In this document: in pieces, positions 43,399 to 51,126 of the stretch | Numbering within the stretch: the first letter of the stretch is position 1 | How the letters are laid out: each line of letters opens with the position of its first letter | NCBI RefSeq assembly: GCF_013347965.1 | Contig: NZ_CP048810.1 | Span: forward strand, 1,736,001-1,800,000 | Length of the DNA: 64,000 nucleotides | Origin: Pseudomonas bijieensis | GTDB lineage: Bacteria > Pseudomonadota > Gammaproteobacteria > Pseudomonadales > Pseudomonadaceae | Direction: 5' to 3' | Notes under the pieces: model-generated | Told to the model about the DNA's origin: nothing | Database searches by the model: none | Seen by the model: the letters and a program-made list of their open reading frames with translations, nothing else | Position numbers and translations under genes: made by a program

Positions 43399-43406
43399 TT
43401 GTACTC
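43391..43406. promoter_or_regulatory. LexA2 operator candidate
   Basis: GAGTACATTTGTACTC is a palindrome with 7-bp arms and a 2-base centre, containing GTAC-N4-GTAC. It resembles the GTAC-N4-GTGC type box described for LexA2 of P. putida rather than the classical CTG-N10-CAG box. It overlaps the first codons and ribosome site of lexA2. Confidence 0.7.
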
Positions 43407-43528
43407 TTTAAGGATTTTTCTGACAAGCGCCGCCAGTCAGTTCACCGCTCGGGGCCGCTGCGCAGCCCAGCGGGAGCAATCTCTGGCCACAGGTATCAAC
43501 ACTTTTCCTCAAGTGAACGGCATGACCC

Positions 43529-43618
43529 TGTGGGAGCGAGCCTGCTCGCGAAAGCATCAGCCCATTCGACATCCATGCAAGCTGACCCACCGCCATCGCG
43601 AGCAGGCTCGCTCCCACA
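43529..43618. repeat. REPIN (GCGAGCCTGCTCGCGA class)
   Basis: Inverted arms TGTGGGAGCGAGCCTGCTCG and its complement flank a 40-base spacer between lexA2 and the DUF971 gene. A partial REP of the GCGGGAGCAA type lies just upstream near 43455-43485. Confidence 0.85.
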
Positions 43619-43645
43619 AGGGATCTGTGGAGAGTTGGACTTTTG

Positions 43646-43918
43646 CTACAACCCCGCCAGATAAGCCCAGGGAAAAATCCCCCGCTCATGCCCATCACTG
43701 AACACCAATTGCACCCCATACCCCTGGGCATTGACCTCAACCACCCGAACCCGCGTATCAACCTGAACCGTCAGCCCCTGCAAACGAAACGCCCGGCACT
43801 GAGAACAAGGACACTGCCGGCGTAACTGAGCATGATCCAGACGCTGTTCACGCCCATCGGGCCAGTCAAGCCTCAGTTGCCCTGTGCCCTGGGAATTACC
43901 AATCGCCAGCGGACTCAT
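43646..43918 (-). CDS. DUF971 domain protein
   Basis: A 90-residue protein that is essentially one DUF971 domain: LRLDWPDGREQRLDHAQLRR, CPCSQCRAF, and the closing FSDGHERGIFPWAYLAGL. The domain otherwise occurs in ApbC/Mrp Fe-S scaffolds and at the N-terminus of gamma-butyrobetaine hydroxylase, where its Cys/His residues bind metal. Here CPCSQC could do the same. ATG 43918 overlaps the HEAT gene stop by four bases. It is the last gene of the GntR/flavoprotein/ABC operon and may serve Fe-S assembly there. Confidence 0.82.
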   Translation of the reverse strand: MSPLAIGNSQGTGQLRLDWPDGREQRLDHAQLRRQCPCSQCRAFRLQGLTVQVDTRVRVVEVNAQGYGVQLVFSDGHERGIFPWAYLAGL

Positions 43919-44877
43919 TGCAACTGCCCCAGGGCAATGCGCACAGCCTTGCGCACTTCCGGGTCGCCATCGTCCCGCGCTGCCTGCAACGCCGGGATGG
44001 CAGCGTGATCGGTCAATTCGCCCAAGGCCAGGGCCGCCTCCTTGCGCAAATTGCTGATCCGATGGCCCAGGGTCTCGATCAAGGCCGCCAACGCCGGAAC
44101 ATAGCGCAAACGCCCCAGGCTGCGGGTCGCCCGCAAACGCACTTGCCAATAATCATCGGCCAGCGCCTCGACCAGGGCCGGGCCGGCATCGGCGTGACCG
44201 ACCTTGCCCAGGGTGGTGGCGGCTTCTTCGCGCACCGCCCAGGCCGGATCCCGCAGCGCCTGGCGCAGCGCCGGCAAGACCTGTGCGTCCGAAGCCAGGC
44301 CAAGGGCGCCAGTGGCGGCGCGGCGCACCTCGGTGTCTGGATCATCACTGGCCAACCGGGCCAGGGCCGGCAAGGCGTCGAGGTGCTTGAGCCAACCCAG
44401 CACGCCGACCGCCTCGCGCCGCACGCTGGCATCGCCGTCAGCCAGGGCGATGATTGCAGCCGGTGCCGCGTCGAGCAGGCGTAACTCGCGCAAGGCCCTG
44501 AACGCCGCGACGCGCACACCGGCATCCGCATGGGCCGTCCAGGGCAGGATCACCCTTCCTGCCGCCTCACTCTTGAGCAGGCTCAGGCTCTGGGCGGCAG
44601 CGGCCTGCACGCTCGGCGACGGATCCGTCAGGGCCACGCACAGGGCCGCCACCACCGGTGCGTCTTCCCAGGCTTCGAGCAATCGTGCGGCCTCGGCGCG
44701 CACCTCGGCACTGGGGTCCTCGGCCAGGCGATCCACCAGCCACAGCAGGCCTTCAGGTTCCTCAAGGTCGGCCAGCTCGATCAGGGCGATGCGGCGCACG
44801 CCAGGGTCCTCGTCGGTCAGGCGCGGTTGCAGGGCGAGGATGTCGTCGTTATCAGTGTCTTCGAATAGAGAGGTCAT
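43915..44877 (-). CDS. HEAT-repeat protein
   Basis: A 320-residue protein made almost entirely of PBS-lyase/HEAT-type repeats of about 31 residues, for example DPGVRRIALIELADLEEPEG, DPSAEVRAEAARLLEAWED and DPEVRKAVRIALGQL. Such solenoids act as protein scaffolds or assembly factors. It starts inside the stop of the ABC ATPase (4-base overlap) and overlaps the DUF971 gene. It is cytoplasmic, with no signal peptide. A role in maturing or holding the AprAB-like enzyme is my inference. Confidence 0.88.
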   Translation of the reverse strand: MTSLFEDTDNDDILALQPRLTDEDPGVRRIALIELADLEEPEGLLWLVDRLAEDPSAEVRAEAARLLEAWEDAPVVAALCVALTDPSPSVQAAAAQSLSLLKSEAAGRVILPWTAHADAGVRVAAFRALRELRLLDAAPAAIIALADGDASVRREAVGVLGWLKHLDALPALARLASDDPDTEVRRAATGALGLASDAQVLPALRQALRDPAWAVREEAATTLGKVGHADAGPALVEALADDYWQVRLRATRSLGRLRYVPALAALIETLGHRISNLRKEAALALGELTDHAAIPALQAARDDGDPEVRKAVRIALGQLQ

Positions 44878-45722
44878 AGGGCAAATCGCGGCAAGGAGGT
44901 TTCAGGGGGAAGCCCGAGTGGGTTGAGGCGCGGCAACTGCCGGCCGTCTTCATGGCGCAGCAGCTCGAGGCAGTGGCCCTTCAAGCGGGAGAATTCAGGG
45001 CTGGTCACCAGTGCGGTCGTGCGTGGCCGTGGAAAGTCCAGGCGCAGATCCTCGATGATCCGACCGGGACGCGGGCTCATCACCAGCAAGCGGTCGGCCA
45101 GGAACAGCGCTTCGTCGATGTCATGGGTGACGAACACCACGGTGGTACGGATGCGGGTCCAGATGTCCAGTAGCAGCTCCTGCATGTTCAACCGGGTCAA
45201 GGCATCCAGCGCGCCGAAGGGTTCGTCCATCAGCAGCAGCCGTGGACGGTTGACCAGCACCCGGGCGATCTCCACTCGTTGCTGCATGCCCCCGGAGAGT
45301 TGGTCCGGCCAGTGCCCGGCGAAACCTTCCAGGCCCACCAGCGCGAGGATTTCATCGGCGGCCCGGTGCCGTTCGACCTTGCCCAGGCCGCGCATCTTCA
45401 GGCCGAAGGCGACGTTGTCACGCACGGTGCGCCAGGGAAACAGCGTGTGTTGCTGGAACACCATGCCGCGTTGGGGCGACGGGCCACAAACGCTCAAGCC
45501 GTCGACATTCAAGCTGCCGGTGCGCGGTTGCAGATGCCCGGCCAAGGCCCCAAGCAAGGTGGATTTGCCGCAACCGGACGGCCCGAGGACACAGACGAAC
45601 TGGCCCGCCTCGATCTGGCAATCGAGCCCTTGGACCGCTTCGAAGGCCTGGGCGCCCTGGCCCAGGACAATGGACAACTGACGGATATCGATCCGTCCTT
45701 CGGGGGTTTGCATCACGCTCAT
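44874..45722 (-). CDS. sulfonate/nitrate-type ABC importer, ATP-binding protein
   Basis: A 282-residue SsuB/TauB/NrtD-type ATPase. Walker A is GPSGCGKSTLLGAL, the Q-loop MVFQQHTLFPW, the signature LSGGMQQRVEIARVL, Walker B RLLLMDEPFGALD, and the H-loop is in VTHDIDEA. It drives import through the adjacent permease. ATG 45722 (MSVMQTPEG) overlaps the permease stop. The substrate is inferred only from family: taurine, sulfonates, nitrate/cyanate or thiamin precursors. Confidence 0.92.
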   Translation of the reverse strand: MSVMQTPEGRIDIRQLSIVLGQGAQAFEAVQGLDCQIEAGQFVCVLGPSGCGKSTLLGALAGHLQPRTGSLNVDGLSVCGPSPQRGMVFQQHTLFPWRTVRDNVAFGLKMRGLGKVERHRAADEILALVGLEGFAGHWPDQLSGGMQQRVEIARVLVNRPRLLLMDEPFGALDALTRLNMQELLLDIWTRIRTTVVFVTHDIDEALFLADRLLVMSPRPGRIIEDLRLDFPRPRTTALVTSPEFSRLKGHCLELLRHEDGRQLPRLNPLGLPPETSLPRFAL

Positions 45723-46504
45723 CAGGCTTTTCCTCGTGGTCGGTGCCAAGGCGTGAACAGCCCGCCCAGGCGCTTGATCAACAAGCTGCTGCCCATGCCC
45801 AACACACCGATCAGCAACATGCCGACGACGATGTCGGCGTAGTTCTGCACGGTGTAGGAAGCCCAGGTGTAGTAGCCGATGCCGTACTGGCCGGCGATCA
45901 TTTCCGCCGTCACCAGGCAGAACCAGGACGTGCCCATGCCGATGGCCAGGCCGGTGATGATGCTCGGCGCGGCGCCCGGCAGGATCACCTCCAACAGGAT
46001 CGCCCGGCGCCCGGCTCCCAGGCTTTTCGCCGACGCGATCAGCCGCCGGTCCACTCCTTCGACGCCGTGCACGGTGTTGAGCAGGATCGGGAACAGCGCG
46101 CCGGTGAAGGTGATGAACACCATCGATAGCTCCGACGAAGGAAACATCAGGATCGCCAGGGGAATCCAGGCCACCGCCGGGATCGGCCGCAGCACTTCCA
46201 GCGGCGGCAGCAACAGGTCTTCGGCCCATTTCGAACGGCCGATGGCCAGGCCCAGGGCCACGCCGATCAACAACGCCGCGCCGTAACCGGCAAAGACCCG
46301 TCCCAGGCTACTGCCCAGGTGCCGGGGGAGATTGCCGGAGTCCCCCAGACCCAGCGCCGCCTGGACCACCGCCAATGGGGTCGGGACGTTGGCGAAGGTC
46401 ACCAGGCCGAGGTCCCAGTGGCCGTTCGCGGCGAGTTGCCAGAACAGCAGGCAGAGCAACAGGGAAGCGGCTCGCGGGAGCCAGCGTTTGGGTGATGGAT
46501 ACAC
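45722..46504 (-). CDS. sulfonate/nitrate-type ABC importer, permease
   Basis: A 260-residue inner-membrane protein with about six TM segments. The conserved loop SAKSLGAGRRAILLEVILPG followed by AAPSIITGLAIGMGTSWFCL is that of the SsuC/TauC/NrtB family. It probably works as a homodimer with the ATPase encoded downstream. Its gene follows the binding-protein gene after a REPIN (46534-46622). Confidence 0.92.
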   Translation of the reverse strand: MYPSPKRWLPRAASLLLCLLFWQLAANGHWDLGLVTFANVPTPLAVVQAALGLGDSGNLPRHLGSSLGRVFAGYGAALLIGVALGLAIGRSKWAEDLLLPPLEVLRPIPAVAWIPLAILMFPSSELSMVFITFTGALFPILLNTVHGVEGVDRRLIASAKSLGAGRRAILLEVILPGAAPSIITGLAIGMGTSWFCLVTAEMIAGQYGIGYYTWASYTVQNYADIVVGMLLIGVLGMGSSLLIKRLGGLFTPWHRPRGKA

Positions 46505-46533
46505 TGATATCTTCCTCAGTTATGGAGATCCCT

Positions 46534-46622
46534 TGTGGGAGCGAGCCTGCTCGCGATAGCGGTGTGTCAATCACATCAACTTCAACTGATCTGACGCCAT
46601 CGCGAGCAGGCTCGCTCCCACA
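46534..46622. repeat. REPIN inside the ABC operon
   Basis: Arms TGTGGGAGCGAGCCTGCTCG and its complement lie between the binding-protein gene and the permease. A REPIN inside an operon can protect the upstream message from 3' decay and raise binding-protein levels over the membrane subunits. Confidence 0.85.
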
Positions 46623-46646
46623 GGTTTTGCTTTCACTCGAGTCAGG

Positions 46647-48053
46647 TCAGCGGGCAGCAACCGCCTGGATGGTGGCCTCGCTGAAGTCCAAGACCTTGCC
46701 ACCCTGGGCCGTGGCGAACTGCTGGGCCTGGCCCTTGAGCAGGAACGCGCTGAGCTGGCCCTTGGCGTCACTGGCGAACCACGCCTGTTCGGCCAGCAGC
46801 TTGATCCCGCTGTCGCTGGCCTGGGCATAGACGGCGCGGATGCCCTTGCCCTCCTGCTTGAGGCTCGCCAGCGCGGCGAAGGCCGATTGGGCCGAGGCGT
46901 AATGGCGCACTTTCGGCTCGCCGCGTACCCAGATCTCGGCCACGCGACTGAAATCGCTGATGGCTTTGCCGGTCAGGGCATCGGTCGTACTTAGCGGTGT
47001 CTGGGCGTAGTTAGCCAGTTGCGCGGTGTAGTCCAGATTCGACGCCTTGAACGCGGCGCGGATGTACTGGTCATCGATGAAGGTATTGAGGTCCAGGCCA
47101 CGATCGGCTTTCTTCAGCAGCTTGAGGGTATCGATAGCGGTGCCGACCGCTTGGCGGTACTCCGGTTTCCAGGTCAGGTCGCGGGTCTGTACGCCCAACG
47201 GCCCGTGGAACAGGTAATTGACCTCGGCATCCACGCCGGTGACCTTGGCGATCAACTCGCTGTACTTCTCAGGTTCGGCGCTCAGCAACTGATTGGCCTC
47301 GATGCTCGCGCGCAGGTAAGCGACGACGATTTCCGGGTATTTCCTTGCGTAGGCCTGATCCACCAGCGCACCGTGGAACGTCGGCGCGCCGGCCTGGGCA
47401 CCGTCGTAGATCTTGCGGGCGAAACCGCGGCTGGGGAACAGTTCGGCGAACGGCACGAAGTCGGCGTGAGCGTCGATCTTGCCGGCTTGTAACGCGGAGC
47501 CGGCCACTTCCGGCGGCTGGGCGATGATATTGACGTCCTTGAGCGGGTCCCAACCCTGGGCCGCGACGGCACGCAGCAACATGCCGTGGGCGGTGGAGGC
47601 GAACGGCACGGAAATGGTCTTGCCCTTGAGCTCAGCCAACGACTGCACACCCGATGCACTCGGCACCACGATGCCGTTGCCACTGCCCCGGGTGCTGCCC
47701 GACAGCACGCTGATGAACAGGCTGTGCTTGCCGGCGGTTTCGAACGCCACGCCGTTGAACGCCCCGGGGAAATCGGCCATGGCGCCGAAGTCGAGCTTAC
47801 CGGCGACCATCTCGTTGGTCAGCGGCGCGCCGCTGGTGAAGTTTTTCCACTGGATGTCGTACTGGGCGTCCTTGTAGGCGCCGTCGTGGGGCAAGTATTT
47901 ATCCAACAGGCCCAGCTCCCGAATCAGCAACCCGCCGGCGGCGCAGTTGATGGTGGTGTCCTGGGTGCCGATGGCGATACGGATGGTTTCTGCCTGAGCA
48001 GGCAAGGTCAATGAAGCCAGTACCAGACCGGCGAGTGCTGCACGCAATAACAT
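46647..48053 (-). CDS. ABC substrate-binding protein with C-terminal NosL-like domain
   Basis: About 468 aa; SsuA/TauA/AtsR-type proteins are normally 310-340. A signal peptide (MLLRAALAGLVLASLTLPAQ) and SBP domain (IRIAIGTQDTTINCAAGG; GKLDFGAMADFPGAFNG; ELKGKTISVPFASTAHGMLL) occupy residues 20-360. The last 100 residues contain KGIRAVYAQASDS, EQAWFASD and FATAQGGKVLDFSEA. These line up with the NosL fold, whose members contain KGIRVIYV, QAFYVIGS and a FVKEHGGRVVGFDE-like end. NosL is a copper chaperone of nitrous oxide reductase. The copper-ligand Cys region of NosL is not evident. ATG 48053 gives the signal peptide directly. Confidence 0.85.
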   Translation of the reverse strand: MLLRAALAGLVLASLTLPAQAETIRIAIGTQDTTINCAAGGLLIRELGLLDKYLPHDGAYKDAQYDIQWKNFTSGAPLTNEMVAGKLDFGAMADFPGAFNGVAFETAGKHSLFISVLSGSTRGSGNGIVVPSASGVQSLAELKGKTISVPFASTAHGMLLRAVAAQGWDPLKDVNIIAQPPEVAGSALQAGKIDAHADFVPFAELFPSRGFARKIYDGAQAGAPTFHGALVDQAYARKYPEIVVAYLRASIEANQLLSAEPEKYSELIAKVTGVDAEVNYLFHGPLGVQTRDLTWKPEYRQAVGTAIDTLKLLKKADRGLDLNTFIDDQYIRAAFKASNLDYTAQLANYAQTPLSTTDALTGKAISDFSRVAEIWVRGEPKVRHYASAQSAFAALASLKQEGKGIRAVYAQASDSGIKLLAEQAWFASDAKGQLSAFLLKGQAQQFATAQGGKVLDFSEATIQAVAAR

Positions 48054-48184
48054 GGGTGTGTCCCCTCGAATCATTTATTGGATGTTCGTCTCCGCCGCGA
48101 TCAGGGCGCGGTGGGAAACGAGGGGTGTTCTGAATCTGCGTCCGGGGGTGGCCGGATGGCTTTTGTGGTGTTTGGGCTGGCCCT

Positions 48185-48258
48185 ATCGCGAGCAGACTCG
48201 CTCCCACATTTTTTCAGCGTTCACCACAAATCCATTGTGGGAGCGAGCTGCTCGCGAG
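48185..48258. repeat. REP doublet with imperfect arms
   Basis: ATCGCGAGCAGACTCGCTCC and TGTGGGAGCGAGCTGCTCGC, each with one change from the consensus, lie between the ferredoxin and the binding-protein gene. Confidence 0.75.
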
Positions 48259-48271
48259 GGCGTCCTGTCAA

Positions 48272-48517
48272 TCAACGCAGCAAGTACGGAATCTCGACTT
48301 TCACCGCCCCCGTCGGGCAGTCCTTTTCACAGGGCATGCAATACCAGCATTCGTCGAACGCCATGTAGGCCTTCTGGGTCGCCGGGTTGATCGCCAGCAG
48401 GTCCATGGGGCAGACATCGACGCAAACGGTGCAGCCCTTGTGGGCGATGCATTTGTCCTCGTCCACGGTGACGGGGGCATTGGAGCGGAAAAAGATTTCC
48501 TGGGGTTGATAAGCCAT
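48272..48517 (-). CDS. AprB-like 2x[4Fe-4S] ferredoxin
   Basis: This 81-residue ferredoxin has two clusters of cysteines: CIAHKGCTVCVDVCPMDLL and CWYCMPCEKDCPTGAVKV. The insertion in the first motif and the CPxDLL...KAY...CWYC spacing resemble the AprB subunit of adenylylsulfate reductase, without AprB's C-terminal tail. It would pass electrons to or from the flavoprotein encoded 24 bases upstream. It is cytoplasmic. Substrate chemistry is not established. Confidence 0.88.
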   Translation of the reverse strand: MAYQPQEIFFRSNAPVTVDEDKCIAHKGCTVCVDVCPMDLLAINPATQKAYMAFDECWYCMPCEKDCPTGAVKVEIPYLLR

Positions 48518-48541
48518 GGGCGGTCTCTCTGGGTGTAAGGT

Positions 48542-50272
48542 TCACGCCGCGTCAGCGCCGACCCGCAGCCGGTCGTAGGCCTGCAGTTCGTCGGCATCGA
48601 GGGCGATGATGTAGGGCTCGACGGCTTTCTTGAATGAGGTCATCGCGCCGTCTTCGCCCTTCTTCAAGTGGCAATGGCAGAACCAGTCGCTGTCGTTGCG
48701 TTGCGGATGATCGACCCGATAGTGGTACAGGCCCCAACGGCTTTCGGCGCGAAACAGCGAGGCGCGAGCGGCCATTTCGGCGCAGTCGCGGATGACGCTG
48801 ACCTCCATGGCGCGCATCAATTCATGAGGGTTGTGGGCCTTGATCTGGTCCAGGTCGCGCTGGATATCGCTGAAGCGTTGCAGGCCGATCTGCATTTTCT
48901 TGGTGACCTTCGGCGGTTGCAGGTAATCGTTGACGAAGCGTCGCAGCTTGTATTCCACCTGGGCCGGCGGCAGGCCGTGCTCGCGGTCCAGGGGCGCGTA
49001 GACACGAGCCCTCTCCCGCTCGATCTGCCCGGCGTCCAGTGCCGAAAAATCCTTCCCGGCCACGAAGTCCGCAGCATTGTTGCCGGCGAACCAGCCATAG
49101 GTGAACGCACCGAGCATGTAGTTGTGGGGCACGGCGGCCATGTCACCGGCCGAGTACAGGCCCTTGACCGAGGTTTCGGCCCGCTCGTTGACCCACACGC
49201 CCGAGGCCGAGTGACCGCTGCAAAAACCGATTTCGGAGATGTGCATCTCCACCATCTGCGTGCGGTAGTCAGTACCGCGGTTGGCATGGAACTGACCACG
49301 ACTGGGTCGTTCGTTACTGTGCAGGATGTCCTCGATGTTCTGGATGGTTTCCTCGGCCAGGTGATCGAGCTTGAGGAACACCGGACCATTGCCACTTTCG
49401 AGTTCCTGGTGAAACTCCCACATCATCTGCCCGCTCCAGTAGTCGCACTCGATAAAGCGCTCGCCCTTGTTGTTGGCGGTATAGCCGCCCAGGGGACCGG
49501 TGACATAGGCGCACGCCGGGCCGTTGTAATCCTTGATCAGCGGGTTGATCTGGAAGCATTCCAGGTTCGCCAGTTCGGCACCGGCGTGGTAGGCCATGGC
49601 ATAGCCGTCCCCGGCATTGGTGGGGTTCTCATAGGTGCCCATCAGGTAGCCGGAGGCCGGCAACCCCAGGCGTCCCGCCGCACCGCAGCAGAGGATGACC
49701 GCCTTGGCCTTGATCACATGAAAATCGGCGGTACGGCAATCGAAGCCCATCACACCGTTCACCGCGCCCGCTTCGTCAGTCAGCAAACGGGTACAGACCA
49801 GCCGATTGGTGATACTCACCCGCGCCCGTTTCAACTGGCGATACAGGACTTTCTTGATGTCGTGCCCTTCCGGCATCGGCAACACGTAGGCGCCCATGTG
49901 ATGGACCTTTTTCACCGCATAGTCGCCGGTTTCATCCTTCTCGAACTTCACGCCCCAGCGGTCCAGTTGCTCGATCGTTTCGAAGCTGTGGGTCGCGTAG
50001 GCATACACCGCCGTCTGGTTGACGATGCCGTCGTTGGCGATGGTGATTTCCTTGGTGTACTGCTCGGGGGTGGAATGACCGGGGATGATGGCGTTGTTCA
50101 AGCCGTCCATGCCCATGCTGATGGCGCCGCTGCGCTTGACGTTGGCCTTGTCCACCAGCAGCACGCGCAAATCACGGTTGCGCTCCTTGGCCTTGATCGC
50201 CGCCATGGGGCCGGCGGTGCCACCGCCGATGACGACGATGTCGTATTCCTGTTCGAGGGTGCTCCGAGTCAT
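48542..50272 (-). CDS. AprA-like FAD-dependent oxidoreductase
   Basis: A 576-residue flavoprotein of the fumarate reductase/succinate dehydrogenase/AprA superfamily. The FAD motif is EYDIVVIGGGTAGPMAAIKA, followed by RSGAISMGMDGLNNA, which resembles AprA's RSGAVAQGLSAIN. The second FAD contact is VKGLYSAGDMAAVPHNYM near residue 370. A C-terminal helical domain contains CAEMAARASLFRAESRWGLYHY. It has no signal sequence. Together with the ferredoxin it should catalyse a reductive (or oxidative) step on an imported compound. Its ATG overlaps the GntR stop by four bases. Confidence 0.88.
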   Translation of the reverse strand: MTRSTLEQEYDIVVIGGGTAGPMAAIKAKERNRDLRVLLVDKANVKRSGAISMGMDGLNNAIIPGHSTPEQYTKEITIANDGIVNQTAVYAYATHSFETIEQLDRWGVKFEKDETGDYAVKKVHHMGAYVLPMPEGHDIKKVLYRQLKRARVSITNRLVCTRLLTDEAGAVNGVMGFDCRTADFHVIKAKAVILCCGAAGRLGLPASGYLMGTYENPTNAGDGYAMAYHAGAELANLECFQINPLIKDYNGPACAYVTGPLGGYTANNKGERFIECDYWSGQMMWEFHQELESGNGPVFLKLDHLAEETIQNIEDILHSNERPSRGQFHANRGTDYRTQMVEMHISEIGFCSGHSASGVWVNERAETSVKGLYSAGDMAAVPHNYMLGAFTYGWFAGNNAADFVAGKDFSALDAGQIERERARVYAPLDREHGLPPAQVEYKLRRFVNDYLQPPKVTKKMQIGLQRFSDIQRDLDQIKAHNPHELMRAMEVSVIRDCAEMAARASLFRAESRWGLYHYRVDHPQRNDSDWFCHCHLKKGEDGAMTSFKKAVEPYIIALDADELQAYDRLRVGADAA

Positions 50273-51021
50273 GCCTGCGTTCCTTTTTGCCGGTCGATCC
50301 GCAAGCGGTACTGGAAAGCATCGCCACGGTAATAGAGGTGTTCGAAGTCCAGTGGCTGGCCGCTGGCATCATGGGTCAGGCGCTCGATGCGCATGATCGG
50401 CGAACCCGGCTCGACCTCCAGGGCCTGGGTCAGGTCGCTGTCGGCCAGTACCGCATCGATGGCCAGGTCCGCATGGCCCAAGGTCAGGGCACAGTCGTTT
50501 TCCAGGATCAGGAAAATGTCGCGGGTGACCAGATCGGCCTTTTCCAGGCGCTCGCCGAGGGCCTTGGGCAGGTAGGTGATCTCCAGGGAAACCGGCTCGC
50601 GATTGATCAAGCGCACCCGTTTGATCTGCACCACCTCTTCCCCTTCAGTCAATTTCAGGCGCTCGGCCACCAGTTTGTCGGCCGCGATGAACTTGAAACT
50701 GAGCAGGCGGTTGATCACCTCGAAACCGCGCCCGGTCATGGACTCGGCCAGGCCCTGGAGGGTGCTGACATTCTGGAAGGTCTTGGGCTTGGCCACGAAC
50801 GTCCCTTTGCCGTGGATCTTGAAAATCAGCCCTTCCTTTTGCAGGTCACCCAGCGCTTGGCGCACGGTGATACGACTGACACGGAACAGCGCACCGAGCT
50901 CGCTTTCCGAGGGCATCTGGCTGCCTTGGGGGTATTGGCCATCGAGGATGCGCGCACGCAGCACGTCTCGTAGTTGCGTGTGCAGCGGCACGCTGCTGAG
51001 GGGAAGAACGTTGTCGGACAT
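50269..51021 (-). CDS. GntR/HutC-family regulator with UTRA domain
   Basis: About 250 aa. The N-terminal winged helix (LHTQLRDVLRARILDGQYPQ; MPSESELGALFRVSRITVRQ) is followed by a UTRA effector domain (from about residue 90, with DLVTRDIFLILENDCALTLG). It should repress the downstream flavoprotein/ABC operon until an effector binds. ATG 51021 is chosen; ATG 51030 is equally possible, and neither has a strong ribosome site. A perfect palindrome lies immediately upstream. Confidence 0.88.
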   Translation of the reverse strand: MSDNVLPLSSVPLHTQLRDVLRARILDGQYPQGSQMPSESELGALFRVSRITVRQALGDLQKEGLIFKIHGKGTFVAKPKTFQNVSTLQGLAESMTGRGFEVINRLLSFKFIAADKLVAERLKLTEGEEVVQIKRVRLINREPVSLEITYLPKALGERLEKADLVTRDIFLILENDCALTLGHADLAIDAVLADSDLTQALEVEPGSPIMRIERLTHDASGQPLDFEHLYYRGDAFQYRLRIDRQKGTQA

Positions 51022-51035
51022 GGCCTTCATCACTT

Positions 51036-51053
51036 GTCATAACGAGTTATGAC
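51036..51053. promoter_or_regulatory. candidate GntR operator
   Basis: GTCATAACGAGTTATGAC has perfect 8-bp inverted arms with a 2-base centre, 6-15 bases upstream of the gntR start. HutC-type regulators bind such A/T-rich palindromes with flanking GT/AC, so this is a likely autoregulatory site. Confidence 0.65.
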
Positions 51054-51126
51054 GTGATCTTAGAAAACCCGTCCAATGCTTGGGAAATACTCTTTGAGCA
51101 TTAGGTTATGCCCACGAGGGCTCGCT

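Noticed and set aside
50269..50272. Flavoprotein/ferredoxin pair as canonical adenylylsulfate reductase AprAB
   Set aside because: The ferredoxin lacks the AprB C-terminal tail, no sulfate-activation (sat) or electron-transfer genes are present, and the operon has a dedicated importer. Only family resemblance is claimed.
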